From: an uncultured Prevotella sp.
Lineage (GTDB): Bacteria; Bacteroidota; Bacteroidia; Bacteroidales; Bacteroidaceae
Length of the DNA stretch: 50,694 nucleotides
NCBI GenBank assembly: GCA_934256705.1
Contig: CAKQPF010000022.1
Span: 1-50,694, forward strand
Direction: 5' to 3'
The translations under genes and the position numbers were made by a program. Positions 15,094-24,828 of this stretch are shown one piece after another; positions within the stretch are counted from its first letter, which is position 1, and every line of letters starts with the position of its first letter. The notes beneath the pieces are model-generated. The model made no database searches, was not told the DNA's origin, and was given only the letters and a program-made list of their open reading frames with translations.

Positions 15094-15612
15094 ATGAAAA
15101 AGGAAGTAAAAGATACTATCATCACTGAGATTGGTGAGATGCTGACTCAGTATCCACATTTCTACCTCGTAGATCTTACAGGTTTGAATGCTGCTGATAC
15201 AAGCGCTCTCCGTCGTAAGTGTTTCAAGAACGAAATCAAGTTGTCTGTTGTGAAGAACAAGCTTCTTCACAAGGCATTTGAGGCTTCTGAGATTGATTTC
15301 TCTGCACTTTACCCAACACTGAAGGGTACTACTGCCCTCATGTTCGCTAATGTTGCGAACGCTCCTGCTAAGCTCCTCAAGGAGTACAAGGATGTAAATC
15401 CTACTCTCAAGGGCGCATACGCTGAGGAAATGGTATTTGTAGGTGCTGAGAATCTTGAGGCTCTTTCTGCTATCAAGAGCAAGAACGAAGTTATCGCAGA
15501 TATCGTTGCTCTCTTGCAGTCTCCTGCAAAGAACGTCATCTCTGCACTCCAGGGTTCTGCTGGTGGCAAGATCCATGGTCTTCTCGAAACTATGTCAAAC
15601 AAGGCAGAGTAA
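15094..15612 (+). CDS. rplJ: 50S ribosomal protein L10
   Basis: L10 anchors L7/L12 dimers at the base of the stalk. The 172-aa product has the globular N-terminal domain (MKKEVKDTIITEIGEMLTQYPHFYLVDLTGLNA, then LRRKCFKNEIKLSVVKNKLL) and a C-terminal helix that should bind L7/L12 (AKNVISALQGSAGGKIHGLLETMSNKAE). Length is normal. It precedes rplL by an unusually structured 155-bp spacer, where L10-L12 autoregulation or ratio control might act. Confidence 0.97.
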   Translation: MKKEVKDTIITEIGEMLTQYPHFYLVDLTGLNAADTSALRRKCFKNEIKLSVVKNKLLHKAFEASEIDFSALYPTLKGTTALMFANVANAPAKLLKEYKDVNPTLKGAYAEEMVFVGAENLEALSAIKSKNEVIADIVALLQSPAKNVISALQGSAGGKIHGLLETMSNKAE

Positions 15613-15613
15613 T

Positions 15614-15692
15614 TGTAGAAGATGCACTCTACAGTAATGGCAGGGACTTGTTCCTTGTCAAGACTGAAAAACCAAATCAATTTTTGGCAGTC
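15614..15692 (+). promoter_or_regulatory. Hairpins in the rplJ-rplL spacer
   Basis: Two hairpins can form: TGTAGA/TCTACA (15614-15633), and a two-part stem AGACTG...CCAAA / TTTGG-CAGTCT (15661-15692) with the left arms split by five A residues. The phrase AATCAATTTTT also recurs at about 15675 and 15726. No promoter consensus is visible, so L12 excess is probably set at the RNA level (inference). Confidence 0.45.
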
Positions 15693-15767
15693 TGTGCATG
15701 ACAAAGGCCATGGCTGCAACCCCAAAATCAATTTTTACAGTATAAACTATTAAAACATTTAAATAAA

Positions 15768-16145
15768 ATGGCAGATATTAAAGCTATTGCTGAGGAACTC
15801 GTAAACCTCACAGTAAAGGAAGTTAATGAATTGGCACAGGTTCTTAAGGAAGAGTATGGCATCGAGCCAGCTGCTGCAGCTGTTGCTGTTGCTGCAGGTC
15901 CAGCTGCTGCTGGTGAGGCTGCTGCTGAGGAGAAGGACTCTTTCAATGTTGTTCTCGCTGAGGTAGGCGCTAACAAGCTCCAGGTCGTTAAGGCTGTTAA
16001 GGAGGCTTGTGGTCTCGGTCTTAAGGAAGCTAAGGAGCTCGTTGATGGTGCACCTGCTACTATCAAGGAGGGTATGGCTAAGGCTGAAGCTGAGAACCTC
16101 AAGAAGGCTATCGAAGAGGCTGGTGCTAAGGTAGAGCTCAAGTAA
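15768..16145 (+). CDS. rplL: 50S ribosomal protein L7/L12
   Basis: L7/L12 forms the multicopy stalk that recruits translation factors. The 125-aa acidic product has the N-terminal dimerisation segment (MADIKAIAEELVNLTVKEVNELAQVLKEEYGIEPA), an Ala-rich hinge (about 37-55) and the conserved C-terminal domain (FNVVLAEVGANKLQVVKAVKE, GLGLKEAKELVDGAPATIKEG). It is the last r-protein gene before rpoB, and a terminator-like hairpin lies about 60 bp past its stop. Confidence 0.98.
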   Translation: MADIKAIAEELVNLTVKEVNELAQVLKEEYGIEPAAAAVAVAAGPAAAGEAAAEEKDSFNVVLAEVGANKLQVVKAVKEACGLGLKEAKELVDGAPATIKEGMAKAEAENLKKAIEEAGAKVELK

Positions 16146-16204
16146 TCTGATTTTTTAGATTATTTAATCCGATTTTTTCGGACTTTACATAAAAAAGACA
16201 AATT

Positions 16205-16242
16205 GGTTAAGATCTACTAAGTAGGTGGGTCTTAACCTTTTT
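16205..16242 (+). terminator. Attenuator/terminator between rplL and rpoB
   Basis: GGTTAAGA (16205-16212) pairs with TCTTAACC (16230-16237), followed by TTTTT. CTAC/GTAG can pair inside the loop. A smaller hairpin TCCGA/TCGGA lies at about 16168-16182. This is where other bacteria attenuate transcription into rpoB so that r-proteins exceed polymerase. Confidence 0.65.
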
Positions 16243-16420
16243 GTGTCTTGAAATTCCCAAAAGGAATCCTTTTTCGTGATTTCCGTTTTCCACTGTGTCT
16301 GAGAGTAAAGATATAAGGAAACAATCCGTTTGTTTTGTCTTAGTGTAGAGAGACAGGATTGAAGGTGTGAAAGAGTAATTATTGGTTTAGAATCAAAATT
16401 ATAACAATTATATATATATA

Positions 16421-19400
16421 ATGGCAGCAAAAGTCGATAATAGAGTAAACTTTGCACGCGTCAAGAATCCTATGCCATATCCGGATTTCCTTGATGTGCA
16501 GTTAAAGTCTTTCCAAGACTTCCTTCAGTTGGACACTCCACCTGAGGAGCGTAAGAACGATGGTCTGTATAAGGTGTTCAGAGAGAATTTCCCTATTACA
16601 GACACCCGCAACAACTTTGTCCTTGAGTTCCTTGACTACTTCATTGACCCACCTCGCTACACCATCGAGGAGTGTCTGGAGCGTGGTCTGACTTACAGTG
16701 TGCCTATGAAGGCAAAGATGAAACTGTACTGTACAGACCCTGAGCATGAGGATTTCGAGACCGTTATCTCTGACGTTTTCCTCGGTACCATCCCTTACAT
16801 GACCTCAAATGGTACTTTCGTCATCAATGGTGCTGAGCGTGTTGTTGTATCACAGCTTCACCGTTCTCCAGGCGTATTCTTCGGTCAGGGCGTTCATGCT
16901 AATGGACGCAGCCTTTATTCTGCCCGTATCATTCCGTTCAAGGGTTCATGGATTGAGTTTGCTACTGACATCAATAACGTGATGTTTGCCTATATCGACC
17001 GTAAGAAGAAGTTGCCTGTAACCACACTTCTCCGTGCTATCGGATATGAAAGCGATAAGCAGATTCTCGATCTTTTCGACCTTTCAGAAGAAGTCAAGGT
17101 AACAAAGAAGAATATCAAGGCTTGTATCGGTCGTACTCTTGCTGCCCGCGTGCTCAAGACATGGACTGAGGACTTCGTAGATGAAGATACCGGTGAAGTA
17201 TATACTATGGAGCGTAACGAGGTAATCCTTGAGCGTGAGACTGTGATTTCAGAGGAAAACATGGATCAGATTCTAGATTCTGAGCAATCCACAATCCTTC
17301 TCCATAAGACTGCAGAGGCTGCAAGCAAGTACAGCATCATCTTCAACACTCTCGCTAAGGACCCTTCAAACTCAGGCACTGAGGCTGTCACATACATCTA
17401 TCGTCAGTTGAGAAATGCTGACCCTGCTGATGACCAGTCTGCTGCTGAGGTTATCCATAACCTTTTCTTCTCTGACAAGCGTTATGACCTCGGTGAGGTA
17501 GGACGTTACCGTATCAACAAGAAACTCAACCTTGATACAGATATCAACGTCCGTACCCTTACTCATGAGGATATCATCGAGATTATCAAGTATCTCATCC
17601 AGCTCATCAACTCCAATGCCACAGTCGATGATATCGACCACCTCTCTAACCGTCGCGTACGCACAGTAGGAGAGCAGTTGGCTAACCAGTTCTCTATTGG
17701 TCTCGCTCGTATGAGCCGTACCATCCGTGAGCGCATGAATGTCCGTGATACCGAAGTGTTCACACCGACAGATTTGATCAACGCCAAGACTATCTCAAGC
17801 GTTATCAACTCCTTCTTCGGTACGAACCCACTGTCACAGTTCATGGACCAGACCAACCCACTTGCTGAGGTAACCCACAAGCGTCGTCTTTCAGCCCTCG
17901 GTCCTGGCGGTCTTTCCCGTGAGCGTGCAGGTTTCGAGGTTCGTGACGTACACTATACCCACTATGGTCGTCTTTGTCCTATTGAGTCTCCTGAAGGACC
18001 AAACATCGGTCTTATCTCATCTCTCTGTATGTATGCGCAGATTAATGACCTCGGTTTCATTGAAACACCATACCGTACCGTGGAGAATGGCAAGGTGGAC
18101 CTCGACAATGCACACGTGAAGTATCTTTCTGCTGAGGAAGAAGGTGGCGTGATCATCGGTCAGGGTAACGCACCTCTTAATGATGATGGCACATTCATCC
18201 GTGAGGTGGTAAAGTGCCGTGAGGATGCTGACTTCCCAGTAGTTCCGCCATCAGAGGTTCAGCTCATGGACGTTTCTCCACAGCAGATTGCTTCTGTTTC
18301 CGCAGGACTTATCCCGTTCCTTGAGCATGATGACGGTCACCGTGCGCTGATGGGATGTAACATGATGCGACAGGCAGTGCCATTGCTTCATAATGATGCC
18401 CCTATCGTAGGTACAGGTATCGAGAAGCAGCTCTGTGAGGATTCTCGTACCATGATTACTGCAGAAGGCGAAGGCGTTATCGAATACGTTGATGCTACTA
18501 CTATCCGTATTCTCTACGATCGTACAGAGGATGACGAGTTCGTAAGCTTCGAGCCTGCTACTAAGGAATACCGCATTCCTAAGTTCCGCCGTACCAACCA
18601 GAACATGACCATCGACCTCCGTCCAATCTGCAAGAAAGGACAGCGCGTAAAGGCTGGCGACATCCTTACTGAGGGTTATGCTACAGAGAATGGAGAACTG
18701 GCTCTCGGCCGTAACCTTCTCGTGGCTTACATGCCTTGGAAAGGTTACAACTATGAGGATGCTATCGTGCTTTCAGAGCGTATCGTTCGCGAGGACGTGC
18801 TTACATCAGTTCACGTTGATGAGTATTCTCTTGAGGTTCGTGAGACAAAGCGTGGTATGGAGGAATTCACAGCTGATATTCCTAATGTATCTGAGGACGC
18901 GACAAAGGACCTTGATGACAACGGTATCGTACGTATCGGTGCACGCATCGAGCCAGGCGACATCATGATTGGTAAGATTTCACCTAAGGGTGAGAGCGAC
19001 CCTTCACCAGAGGAGAAACTTCTCCGTGCCATCTTCGGTGACAAGGCTGGTGATGTAAAGGATTCTTCCCTCAAGGCAAATCCTTCACTTTCAGGTGTCA
19101 TCATCGACAAGAAACTCTTCTCTCGTGCTGTCAAGACACGTGAGTCAAAGAAGCAGGACAAGATCGTTCTCGCCAAGATTGATGAGGAATACGAAGCAAA
19201 GGGCAAGGACCTCAAGGATATTCTCGTAGATAAGCTCCTCACTCTTACAGAGGACAAGCTCTGTCAGGGAGTCGCTGACTATACCGGCGCAGAGATTATC
19301 ACAAAGGGAAGCCGCTTCACTGCCGTTGCTCTCGCAAACCTTGAGTATGACGGAATCCAGTCAAACAACTGGACTGGCGATGAGCATACAGACAAGCTCA

Positions 19401-20230
19401 TCCAGCGTCTTATCATGAACTACATCCGCAAGTACAAGCTTCTGGATGCAGAGCTCAAGCGTCGTAAGTTCGCTATCTCTATCGGTGATGACCTTCCTGC
19501 TGGTGTCCATCAGATGGCTAAGGTATATATCGCCAAGAAGCGTAAGATCGGTGTCGGCGATAAGCTTGCCGGTCGTCACGGTAACAAGGGTATCGTATCT
19601 AAGGTGGTACGTCAGGAGGATATGCCATTCCTTGAGGATGGAACTCCAGTTGACTTGGTATTGAACCCGCTGGGTGTGCCTTCACGTATGAACCTCGGTC
19701 AGATATTCGAGGCAGTACTCGGTTATGCCGGCAAGAAGCTCGGTGTCAAGTTCGCTACTCCAATCTTCGACGGTGCTAAGCTCGACGACCTCAATGAGTG
19801 GACCGACAAGGCAGGACTCCCACGCTACTGTTCTACCCACCTCTATGACGGTGAGACCGGTGAGCGTTTCGACCAGCCTGCTACCGTAGGTATCACATAC
19901 TTCTTGAAACTCGGCCACATGGTAGAGGACAAGATGCACGCCCGTTCTATCGGTCCTTACTCTCTCATCACCCAGCAGCCACTCGGTGGTAAAGCACAGT
20001 TTGGTGGTCAGCGTTTCGGAGAGATGGAGGTCTGGGCTATTGAGGCATTCGGCGCAAGCCACGTCCTTCAGGAAATCCTCACCATCAAGTCGGACGACGT
20101 GGCAGGACGTTCCAAGAGCTACGAGGCTATCGTGAAGGGTGATCCAATGCCGACACCTGGCATACCGGAGTCACTCAACGTGCTCCTCCACGAGCTTCGC
20201 GGTCTTGGTCTTAGCATCAAGTTGGATTAA
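16421..20230 (+). CDS. rpoB: DNA-directed RNA polymerase subunit beta
   Basis: The beta subunit forms half of the polymerase catalytic cleft. The 1269-aa product begins MAAKVDNRVNFARVKNPMPY. The rifampicin pocket (about 465-505: LSQFMDQTNPLAEVTHKRRLSALGPGGL) keeps the residues equivalent to E. coli Asp516, His526 and Ser531, so a sensitive allele is predicted. Other conserved blocks are GRLCPIESPEGPNIGLI, MPWKGYNYEDAIVLSERIVREDVLTS, GDKLAGRHGNKGIVSKV and the C-terminal GGQRFGEMEVWAIEAFGA. Length is normal for Bacteroidetes. It is 113 bp upstream of rpoC. Confidence 0.99.
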   Translation: MAAKVDNRVNFARVKNPMPYPDFLDVQLKSFQDFLQLDTPPEERKNDGLYKVFRENFPITDTRNNFVLEFLDYFIDPPRYTIEECLERGLTYSVPMKAKMKLYCTDPEHEDFETVISDVFLGTIPYMTSNGTFVINGAERVVVSQLHRSPGVFFGQGVHANGRSLYSARIIPFKGSWIEFATDINNVMFAYIDRKKKLPVTTLLRAIGYESDKQILDLFDLSEEVKVTKKNIKACIGRTLAARVLKTWTEDFVDEDTGEVYTMERNEVILERETVISEENMDQILDSEQSTILLHKTAEAASKYSIIFNTLAKDPSNSGTEAVTYIYRQLRNADPADDQSAAEVIHNLFFSDKRYDLGEVGRYRINKKLNLDTDINVRTLTHEDIIEIIKYLIQLINSNATVDDIDHLSNRRVRTVGEQLANQFSIGLARMSRTIRERMNVRDTEVFTPTDLINAKTISSVINSFFGTNPLSQFMDQTNPLAEVTHKRRLSALGPGGLSRERAGFEVRDVHYTHYGRLCPIESPEGPNIGLISSLCMYAQINDLGFIETPYRTVENGKVDLDNAHVKYLSAEEEGGVIIGQGNAPLNDDGTFIREVVKCREDADFPVVPPSEVQLMDVSPQQIASVSAGLIPFLEHDDGHRALMGCNMMRQAVPLLHNDAPIVGTGIEKQLCEDSRTMITAEGEGVIEYVDATTIRILYDRTEDDEFVSFEPATKEYRIPKFRRTNQNMTIDLRPICKKGQRVKAGDILTEGYATENGELALGRNLLVAYMPWKGYNYEDAIVLSERIVREDVLTSVHVDEYSLEVRETKRGMEEFTADIPNVSEDATKDLDDNGIVRIGARIEPGDIMIGKISPKGESDPSPEEKLLRAIFGDKAGDVKDSSLKANPSLSGVIIDKKLFSRAVKTRESKKQDKIVLAKIDEEYEAKGKDLKDILVDKLLTLTEDKLCQGVADYTGAEIITKGSRFTAVALANLEYDGIQSNNWTGDEHTDKLIQRLIMNYIRKYKLLDAELKRRKFAISIGDDLPAGVHQMAKVYIAKKRKIGVGDKLAGRHGNKGIVSKVVRQEDMPFLEDGTPVDLVLNPLGVPSRMNLGQIFEAVLGYAGKKLGVKFATPIFDGAKLDDLNEWTDKAGLPRYCSTHLYDGETGERFDQPATVGITYFLKLGHMVEDKMHARSIGPYSLITQQPLGGKAQFGGQRFGEMEVWAIEAFGASHVLQEILTIKSDDVAGRSKSYEAIVKGDPMPTPGIPESLNVLLHELRGLGLSIKLD

Positions 20231-20252
20231 TTTACAGGAATATATTTTTGAT

Positions 20253-20325
20253 GGAATAAGGAAATGATGATGCTCCCGTCAAGCATTCATGCCTTGAAGC
20301 AGCAACAACGTCCTTTCCTTATTCC
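20253..20325 (+). promoter_or_regulatory. Long-range hairpin in the rpoB-rpoC spacer
   Basis: GGAATAAGGAAA (20253-20264) is perfectly complementary to TTTCCTTATTCC (20314-20325). The 49-nt loop contains a second hairpin TCAAG...CTTGA (about 20279-20297). There is no U-tract. A ribonuclease processing site or translational control element for rpoC is the likely role (inference). Confidence 0.65.
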
Positions 20326-20343
20326 CTAAATCAAAACAGAAAT

Positions 20344-23300
20344 ATGGCTTTCAAAAAAGACACTAAGATAAAGAACAACTTCACCAAGATCACTATCGGT
20401 CTTGCTTCTCCTGAAGAAATCCTGGAGAACTCATTCGGTGAGGTTACCAAGCCTGAGACCATCAACTACCGTACCTACAAGCCAGAGCGTGACGGTCTCT
20501 TCTGCGAGCGCATCTTCGGTCCTACAAAGGACTTCGAGTGTGCCTGTGGCAAGTACAAGCGTATCCGCTATAAGGGTATTGTCTGCGACCGCTGTGGTGT
20601 AGAGGTTACAGAGAAAAAGGTACGCCGTGAGCGCAGCGGACATATCGAACTCGTTGTCCCTGTAGCGCACATCTGGTATTTCCGCAGCCTTCCTAACAAG
20701 ATCGGCTATCTCCTCGGAATGCCAACCAAGAAGCTCGAAGCTGTCATCTACTATGAGAAGTACGTAGTAATCAATCCGGGACCTATGGCTGGCAAGGACG
20801 GAAAGAGCCCAGTACAGGATGGTGATAACGGTGATCTTAACGGCACACATGTAGGTGACCTCATTACAGAGGAAGAATACATCAATATCGTAGATAATTA
20901 CCTCGACCCTAATAATGACTATCTTGAGGACACTGATCCTAACAAGTATGTCTGCAAGATGGGTGCCGAGGCTATCTATTACCTCCTCCAGAATCTTGAC
21001 CTTGACGCTCTTGCAGCTGAGCTCCGTCGTGCTGCCAATGAGGATTCTTCTCAGCAGCGCAAGAGCGAGGCATTGAAGCGCCTTCAGGTAGTAGAGGCTT
21101 TCCGTCAGTCCAAGGATGTGAACAGACCTGAATGGATGATCATGAAGGTTCTTCCTGTCACTCCTCCTGAGCTTCGTCCGCTCGTTCCGCTGGACGGTGG
21201 TCGTTTCGCTACATCCGACCTTAACGACCTCTATCGTCGCGTCATTATCCGTAACAACCGTCTGAAGCGTCTCGTAGAGATTCATGCTCCAGAGGTTATT
21301 CTCCGTAATGAGAAGCGTATGCTTCAGGAGGCTGTTGACTCTTTGTTTGACAATTCCCGCAAGGCAAGTGCTGTAAAGAGCGAATCAAACCGTCCTTTGA
21401 AGTCACTCTCTGACTCTCTGAAGGGTAAAGCTGGTCGTTTCCGTCAGAACCTTCTCGGTAAGCGTGTTGACTATTCTGCACGTTCCGTTATCGTTGTAGG
21501 TCCAGAGCTCAACATGGGCGAGTGCGGTCTGCCGAAGCTCATGGCTGCAGAACTCTATAAGCCATTCATCATCCGCAAGCTCATCGAGCGCGGCATCGTG
21601 AAGACAGTGAAGTCTGCAAAGCGTATCGTTGACCGTCGTGAGCCTGTCATCTATGATATCCTTGAGAATGTGATGAAGGGTCACCCAGTACTTCTGAACC
21701 GTGCCCCTACACTTCACCGTCTCGGTATACAGGCTTTCCAGCCAAAGCTCATCGAGGGCAAGGCTATCCAGTTGCATCCGCTCGCTTGTACTGCGTTCAA
21801 CGCTGACTTCGACGGTGACCAGATGGCTGTCCATCTTCCTCTTTCCAATGAGGCTATCCTTGAGGCTCAGATACTCATGCTCCAGAGCCACAATATCCTT
21901 AACCCTGCTAATGGCGCTCCTATCACAGTGCCTTCACAGGATATGGTGCTCGGTCTCTATTATATCACAAAGCTCCGTCCGGGCGCAAAGGGTGAGGGAC
22001 TCTCATTCTATGGTCCTGAAGAGGCAATCATCGCTTACAATGAGAAGCGTTGTGACCTTCACGCTCCTGTAAAGGTTATAGTGGAAGACGTTGAGAACGG
22101 CAAGTATGTACGTCGTCAGGTGGAGACTTCTGTAGGTCGTGTCATCGTCAATGAGATCGTACCTCGTGAGATGGGATTCGTCAATACCATCATATCCAAG
22201 AAGTCACTCCGCGATATCATCGCTGACGTAATCAAGGCTGTAGGCTTTGCACGTGCTTGTGAATTCCTTGATGGTATCAAGAACCTCGGTTACCGCATGG
22301 CATACCTCGCAGGTCTGTCATTCAACCTTGACGATATCATCATTCCACCAGAGAAGGAGCAGCTCATAGCTGATGGTAATGCAAAGGTACGCCAGATCAC
22401 TGACAACTATAACCTCGGTTTCATCACTGACAACGAGCGTTATAACCAGGTGATTGATACATGGTCTCATGTAAACAATGACATAGGTAACATCCTCCTG
22501 AAGGAGATGACTGAGGCAGACCAGGGCTTCAACGCAGTATTCATGATGCTTGACTCCGGAGCCCGTGGTTCTAAGGACCAGATCAAGCAGCTGTCAGGTA
22601 TCCGTGGTCTGATGTCTAAGCCTCAGAAGGCTGGCGCTGATGACCGTTCCACCATTGAAAACCCAATCCTTTCCAACTTTAAGGAGGGTATGTCAGTGCT
22701 TGAGTACTTCATCGCTTCCCACGGTGCCCGTAAGGGTCTGGCTGATACTGCGATGAAGACAGCCGACGCTGGTTACCTCACCCGTCGTCTTGTTGACGTT
22801 TCCCATGATGTCATCATCAATGAGACTGACTGTGGTACACTTCGTGGTCTGCTTTGCTCTGCTCTCAAGAATGGCGATGAGATTATCTCAAGCCTTTACG
22901 AGAGAATCCTTGGTCGTGTCAGCGTGCATGATGTGATCAATCCTCATACCAATGAGATCATCTGTCCTGCTGGTGAGGAAATCAATGAGGTGCGTGCCAA
23001 GGCGATTGAAGATGCTGGCATCGAGACAGTGGAAATCCGTTCTGTGCTTACCTGTGAGTCAAAGCAGGGCGTATGTATGAAGTGTTACGGACGTAACCTT
23101 GCTACACAGCGCATGGTGCAGAAGGGTGAAGCTGTCGGCGTTATTGCAGCCCAGGCTATCGGTGAGCCAGGTACTCAGTTGACTCTCCGTACGTTCCACG
23201 CCGGTGGTATTGCCGGTGGCGCTACTGCAAATGCTACCGTTACCTGTAAGGTTGACGAGGCTCGTATCGAGTTTGATGAGCTCCGTACTGTTCCATTCGT

Positions 23301-24696
23301 AGAGCGCATGGATGCAGATGATCCAGGCAAGGAGTGTGAGATGGTAGTGAGCCGTCTTGCTGAAGTCCGCTTCATCGACCCGGCTACTGATGTTATCCTC
23401 TCCAATGTGGCAGTTCCTTACGGTTCTTCTCTCTACTTCAAGGATAAGGATGTAGTGAAGAAGGGTGATGTAATCGCCAAGTGGGACCCATTCAATGCTG
23501 TCATCGTTTCAGAGTTCAGCGGTAAGGTAAGATTCAATGACGTCAAGGAAGGCGTGACATATAATGCCGAGACTGACGATACCACAGGTATCACCGAGAA
23601 GGTAATCATCGAGGACAAGGAGCACAAGCTCATTCCTTCATGTGAAATCATCGATGAGAACGGTCAGCCTATCGGTCGTTACAACTTCCCTGTAGGCGGT
23701 CACGTGGTAGTGGAGGATGGTCAGTCCATCGCTTCCGGTGTCACCCTCGTCAAGATTCCACGTACTGTAAGCCGTGCAGGCGACATCACCGGTGGTCTCC
23801 CACGAGTAACTGAGCTCTTCGAGGCACGTAACCCAAGCAACCCTGCTGTGGTAAGTGAAATCGACGGTGAGGTATCCATCAACCCTCAGCTCAAGCGCAG
23901 CAACCGTGAGGTAACCGTTACTTCCAAGACTGGCGAGCAGCGCAAGTACCTCGTTCCTACAAGTAAGCAGTTGCTCGTACAGGATCGTGACGGCGTCCGC
24001 GCTGGTACTCCACTTTCTGACGGTGCTATCACTCCTGGCGATATCCTCGCTATTATGGGTCCTACCGCTGTTCAGGAGTACATCGTGAATGAGGTTCAGG
24101 ACGTATATCGTCTGCAGGGTGTAAAGATCAATGACAAGCACTTCGAGATTATCGTTCGTCAGATGATGCGCAAGGTGCAGATCAATGAGCCTGGCGACAC
24201 ATGCTTCCTCGAACTGGAAATCGTCGATAAGCTTGACTTCGCAGAGGAGAATGACCGTATCTGGGGTAAGAAATATGTCCTCGACGCTGGTGATTCTGAG
24301 AATGTACGTGCTGGTGAAATCATCTCTGCACGCAAGCTCCGCGATGAAAACTCCAGTCTTAAGCGTCGTGATATGAAGACTATCACAGTACGTGACACTA
24401 TCCCTGCTACATCTACACAGATTCTCCAGGGTATCACACGTGCTGCACTCCATACCAAGAGCTTCATGTCTGCCGCATCCTTCCAGGAGACAACGAAGGT
24501 GCTCAACGAGGCTGCTATCCGTGGAAAGTCAGACTCTCTGCTCGGCATGAAGGAGAACGTAATCTGCGGTCACCTCATTCCTGCAGGTACTGGTCTGCGT
24601 GAATTCGAGAAGATTATCGTAGGAAGCAAGGAGGGCTACGAGCGTCTCCAGGCTAATCGTCGCAATGTTCTCGATTACTCAAACCGCGACATCTAA
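20344..24696 (+). CDS. rpoC: DNA-directed RNA polymerase subunit beta'
   Basis: Beta' carries the polymerase active site. The 1450-aa product has the N-terminal zinc ribbon (Cys66, Cys68, Cys81, Cys84), the lid/rudder region, and the metal-binding NADFDGD with Asp488, Asp490 and Asp492 chelating magnesium. It also has the trigger-loop/bridge region (MMLDSGARGSKDQIKQLSGIRGLMSKP) and a second zinc cluster (CESKQGVCMKCYGRNL, preceded by TDCGT). It ends YERLQANRRNVLDYSNRDI. A perfect terminator closes the rpoBC unit 47 bp downstream. Confidence 0.99.
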   Translation: MAFKKDTKIKNNFTKITIGLASPEEILENSFGEVTKPETINYRTYKPERDGLFCERIFGPTKDFECACGKYKRIRYKGIVCDRCGVEVTEKKVRRERSGHIELVVPVAHIWYFRSLPNKIGYLLGMPTKKLEAVIYYEKYVVINPGPMAGKDGKSPVQDGDNGDLNGTHVGDLITEEEYINIVDNYLDPNNDYLEDTDPNKYVCKMGAEAIYYLLQNLDLDALAAELRRAANEDSSQQRKSEALKRLQVVEAFRQSKDVNRPEWMIMKVLPVTPPELRPLVPLDGGRFATSDLNDLYRRVIIRNNRLKRLVEIHAPEVILRNEKRMLQEAVDSLFDNSRKASAVKSESNRPLKSLSDSLKGKAGRFRQNLLGKRVDYSARSVIVVGPELNMGECGLPKLMAAELYKPFIIRKLIERGIVKTVKSAKRIVDRREPVIYDILENVMKGHPVLLNRAPTLHRLGIQAFQPKLIEGKAIQLHPLACTAFNADFDGDQMAVHLPLSNEAILEAQILMLQSHNILNPANGAPITVPSQDMVLGLYYITKLRPGAKGEGLSFYGPEEAIIAYNEKRCDLHAPVKVIVEDVENGKYVRRQVETSVGRVIVNEIVPREMGFVNTIISKKSLRDIIADVIKAVGFARACEFLDGIKNLGYRMAYLAGLSFNLDDIIIPPEKEQLIADGNAKVRQITDNYNLGFITDNERYNQVIDTWSHVNNDIGNILLKEMTEADQGFNAVFMMLDSGARGSKDQIKQLSGIRGLMSKPQKAGADDRSTIENPILSNFKEGMSVLEYFIASHGARKGLADTAMKTADAGYLTRRLVDVSHDVIINETDCGTLRGLLCSALKNGDEIISSLYERILGRVSVHDVINPHTNEIICPAGEEINEVRAKAIEDAGIETVEIRSVLTCESKQGVCMKCYGRNLATQRMVQKGEAVGVIAAQAIGEPGTQLTLRTFHAGGIAGGATANATVTCKVDEARIEFDELRTVPFVERMDADDPGKECEMVVSRLAEVRFIDPATDVILSNVAVPYGSSLYFKDKDVVKKGDVIAKWDPFNAVIVSEFSGKVRFNDVKEGVTYNAETDDTTGITEKVIIEDKEHKLIPSCEIIDENGQPIGRYNFPVGGHVVVEDGQSIASGVTLVKIPRTVSRAGDITGGLPRVTELFEARNPSNPAVVSEIDGEVSINPQLKRSNREVTVTSKTGEQRKYLVPTSKQLLVQDRDGVRAGTPLSDGAITPGDILAIMGPTAVQEYIVNEVQDVYRLQGVKINDKHFEIIVRQMMRKVQINEPGDTCFLELEIVDKLDFAEENDRIWGKKYVLDAGDSENVRAGEIISARKLRDENSSLKRRDMKTITVRDTIPATSTQILQGITRAALHTKSFMSAASFQETTKVLNEAAIRGKSDSLLGMKENVICGHLIPAGTGLREFEKIIVGSKEGYERLQANRRNVLDYSNRDI

Positions 24697-24743
24697 TATA
24701 ATAGTCAAATACGTGGGCATTCGTGCCCCACATAAGATAAAAG

Positions 24744-24779
24744 AAAAGGTCTGCAACAGTTCTGTTGCAGACCTTTTTT
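24744..24779 (+). terminator. Rho-independent terminator of rpoBC
   Basis: AAAAGGTCTGCAACAG pairs perfectly with CTGTTGCAGACCTTTT around a 2-nt loop, ending in a T6 run. The A-run on the other side makes it potentially bidirectional. Confidence 0.95.
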
Positions 24780-24828
24780 GCATCTGTCCCAAATCCATCA
24801 TAGAGAGAGAATCCCCATTAAACGCCAG

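Noticed and set aside
20431..21285. 284-aa minus-strand frame inside rpoC, and similar long antisense frames in rpoB, rpoC and fusA
   Set aside because: These follow from the strong codon bias of highly expressed genes and have no domain or start signals.
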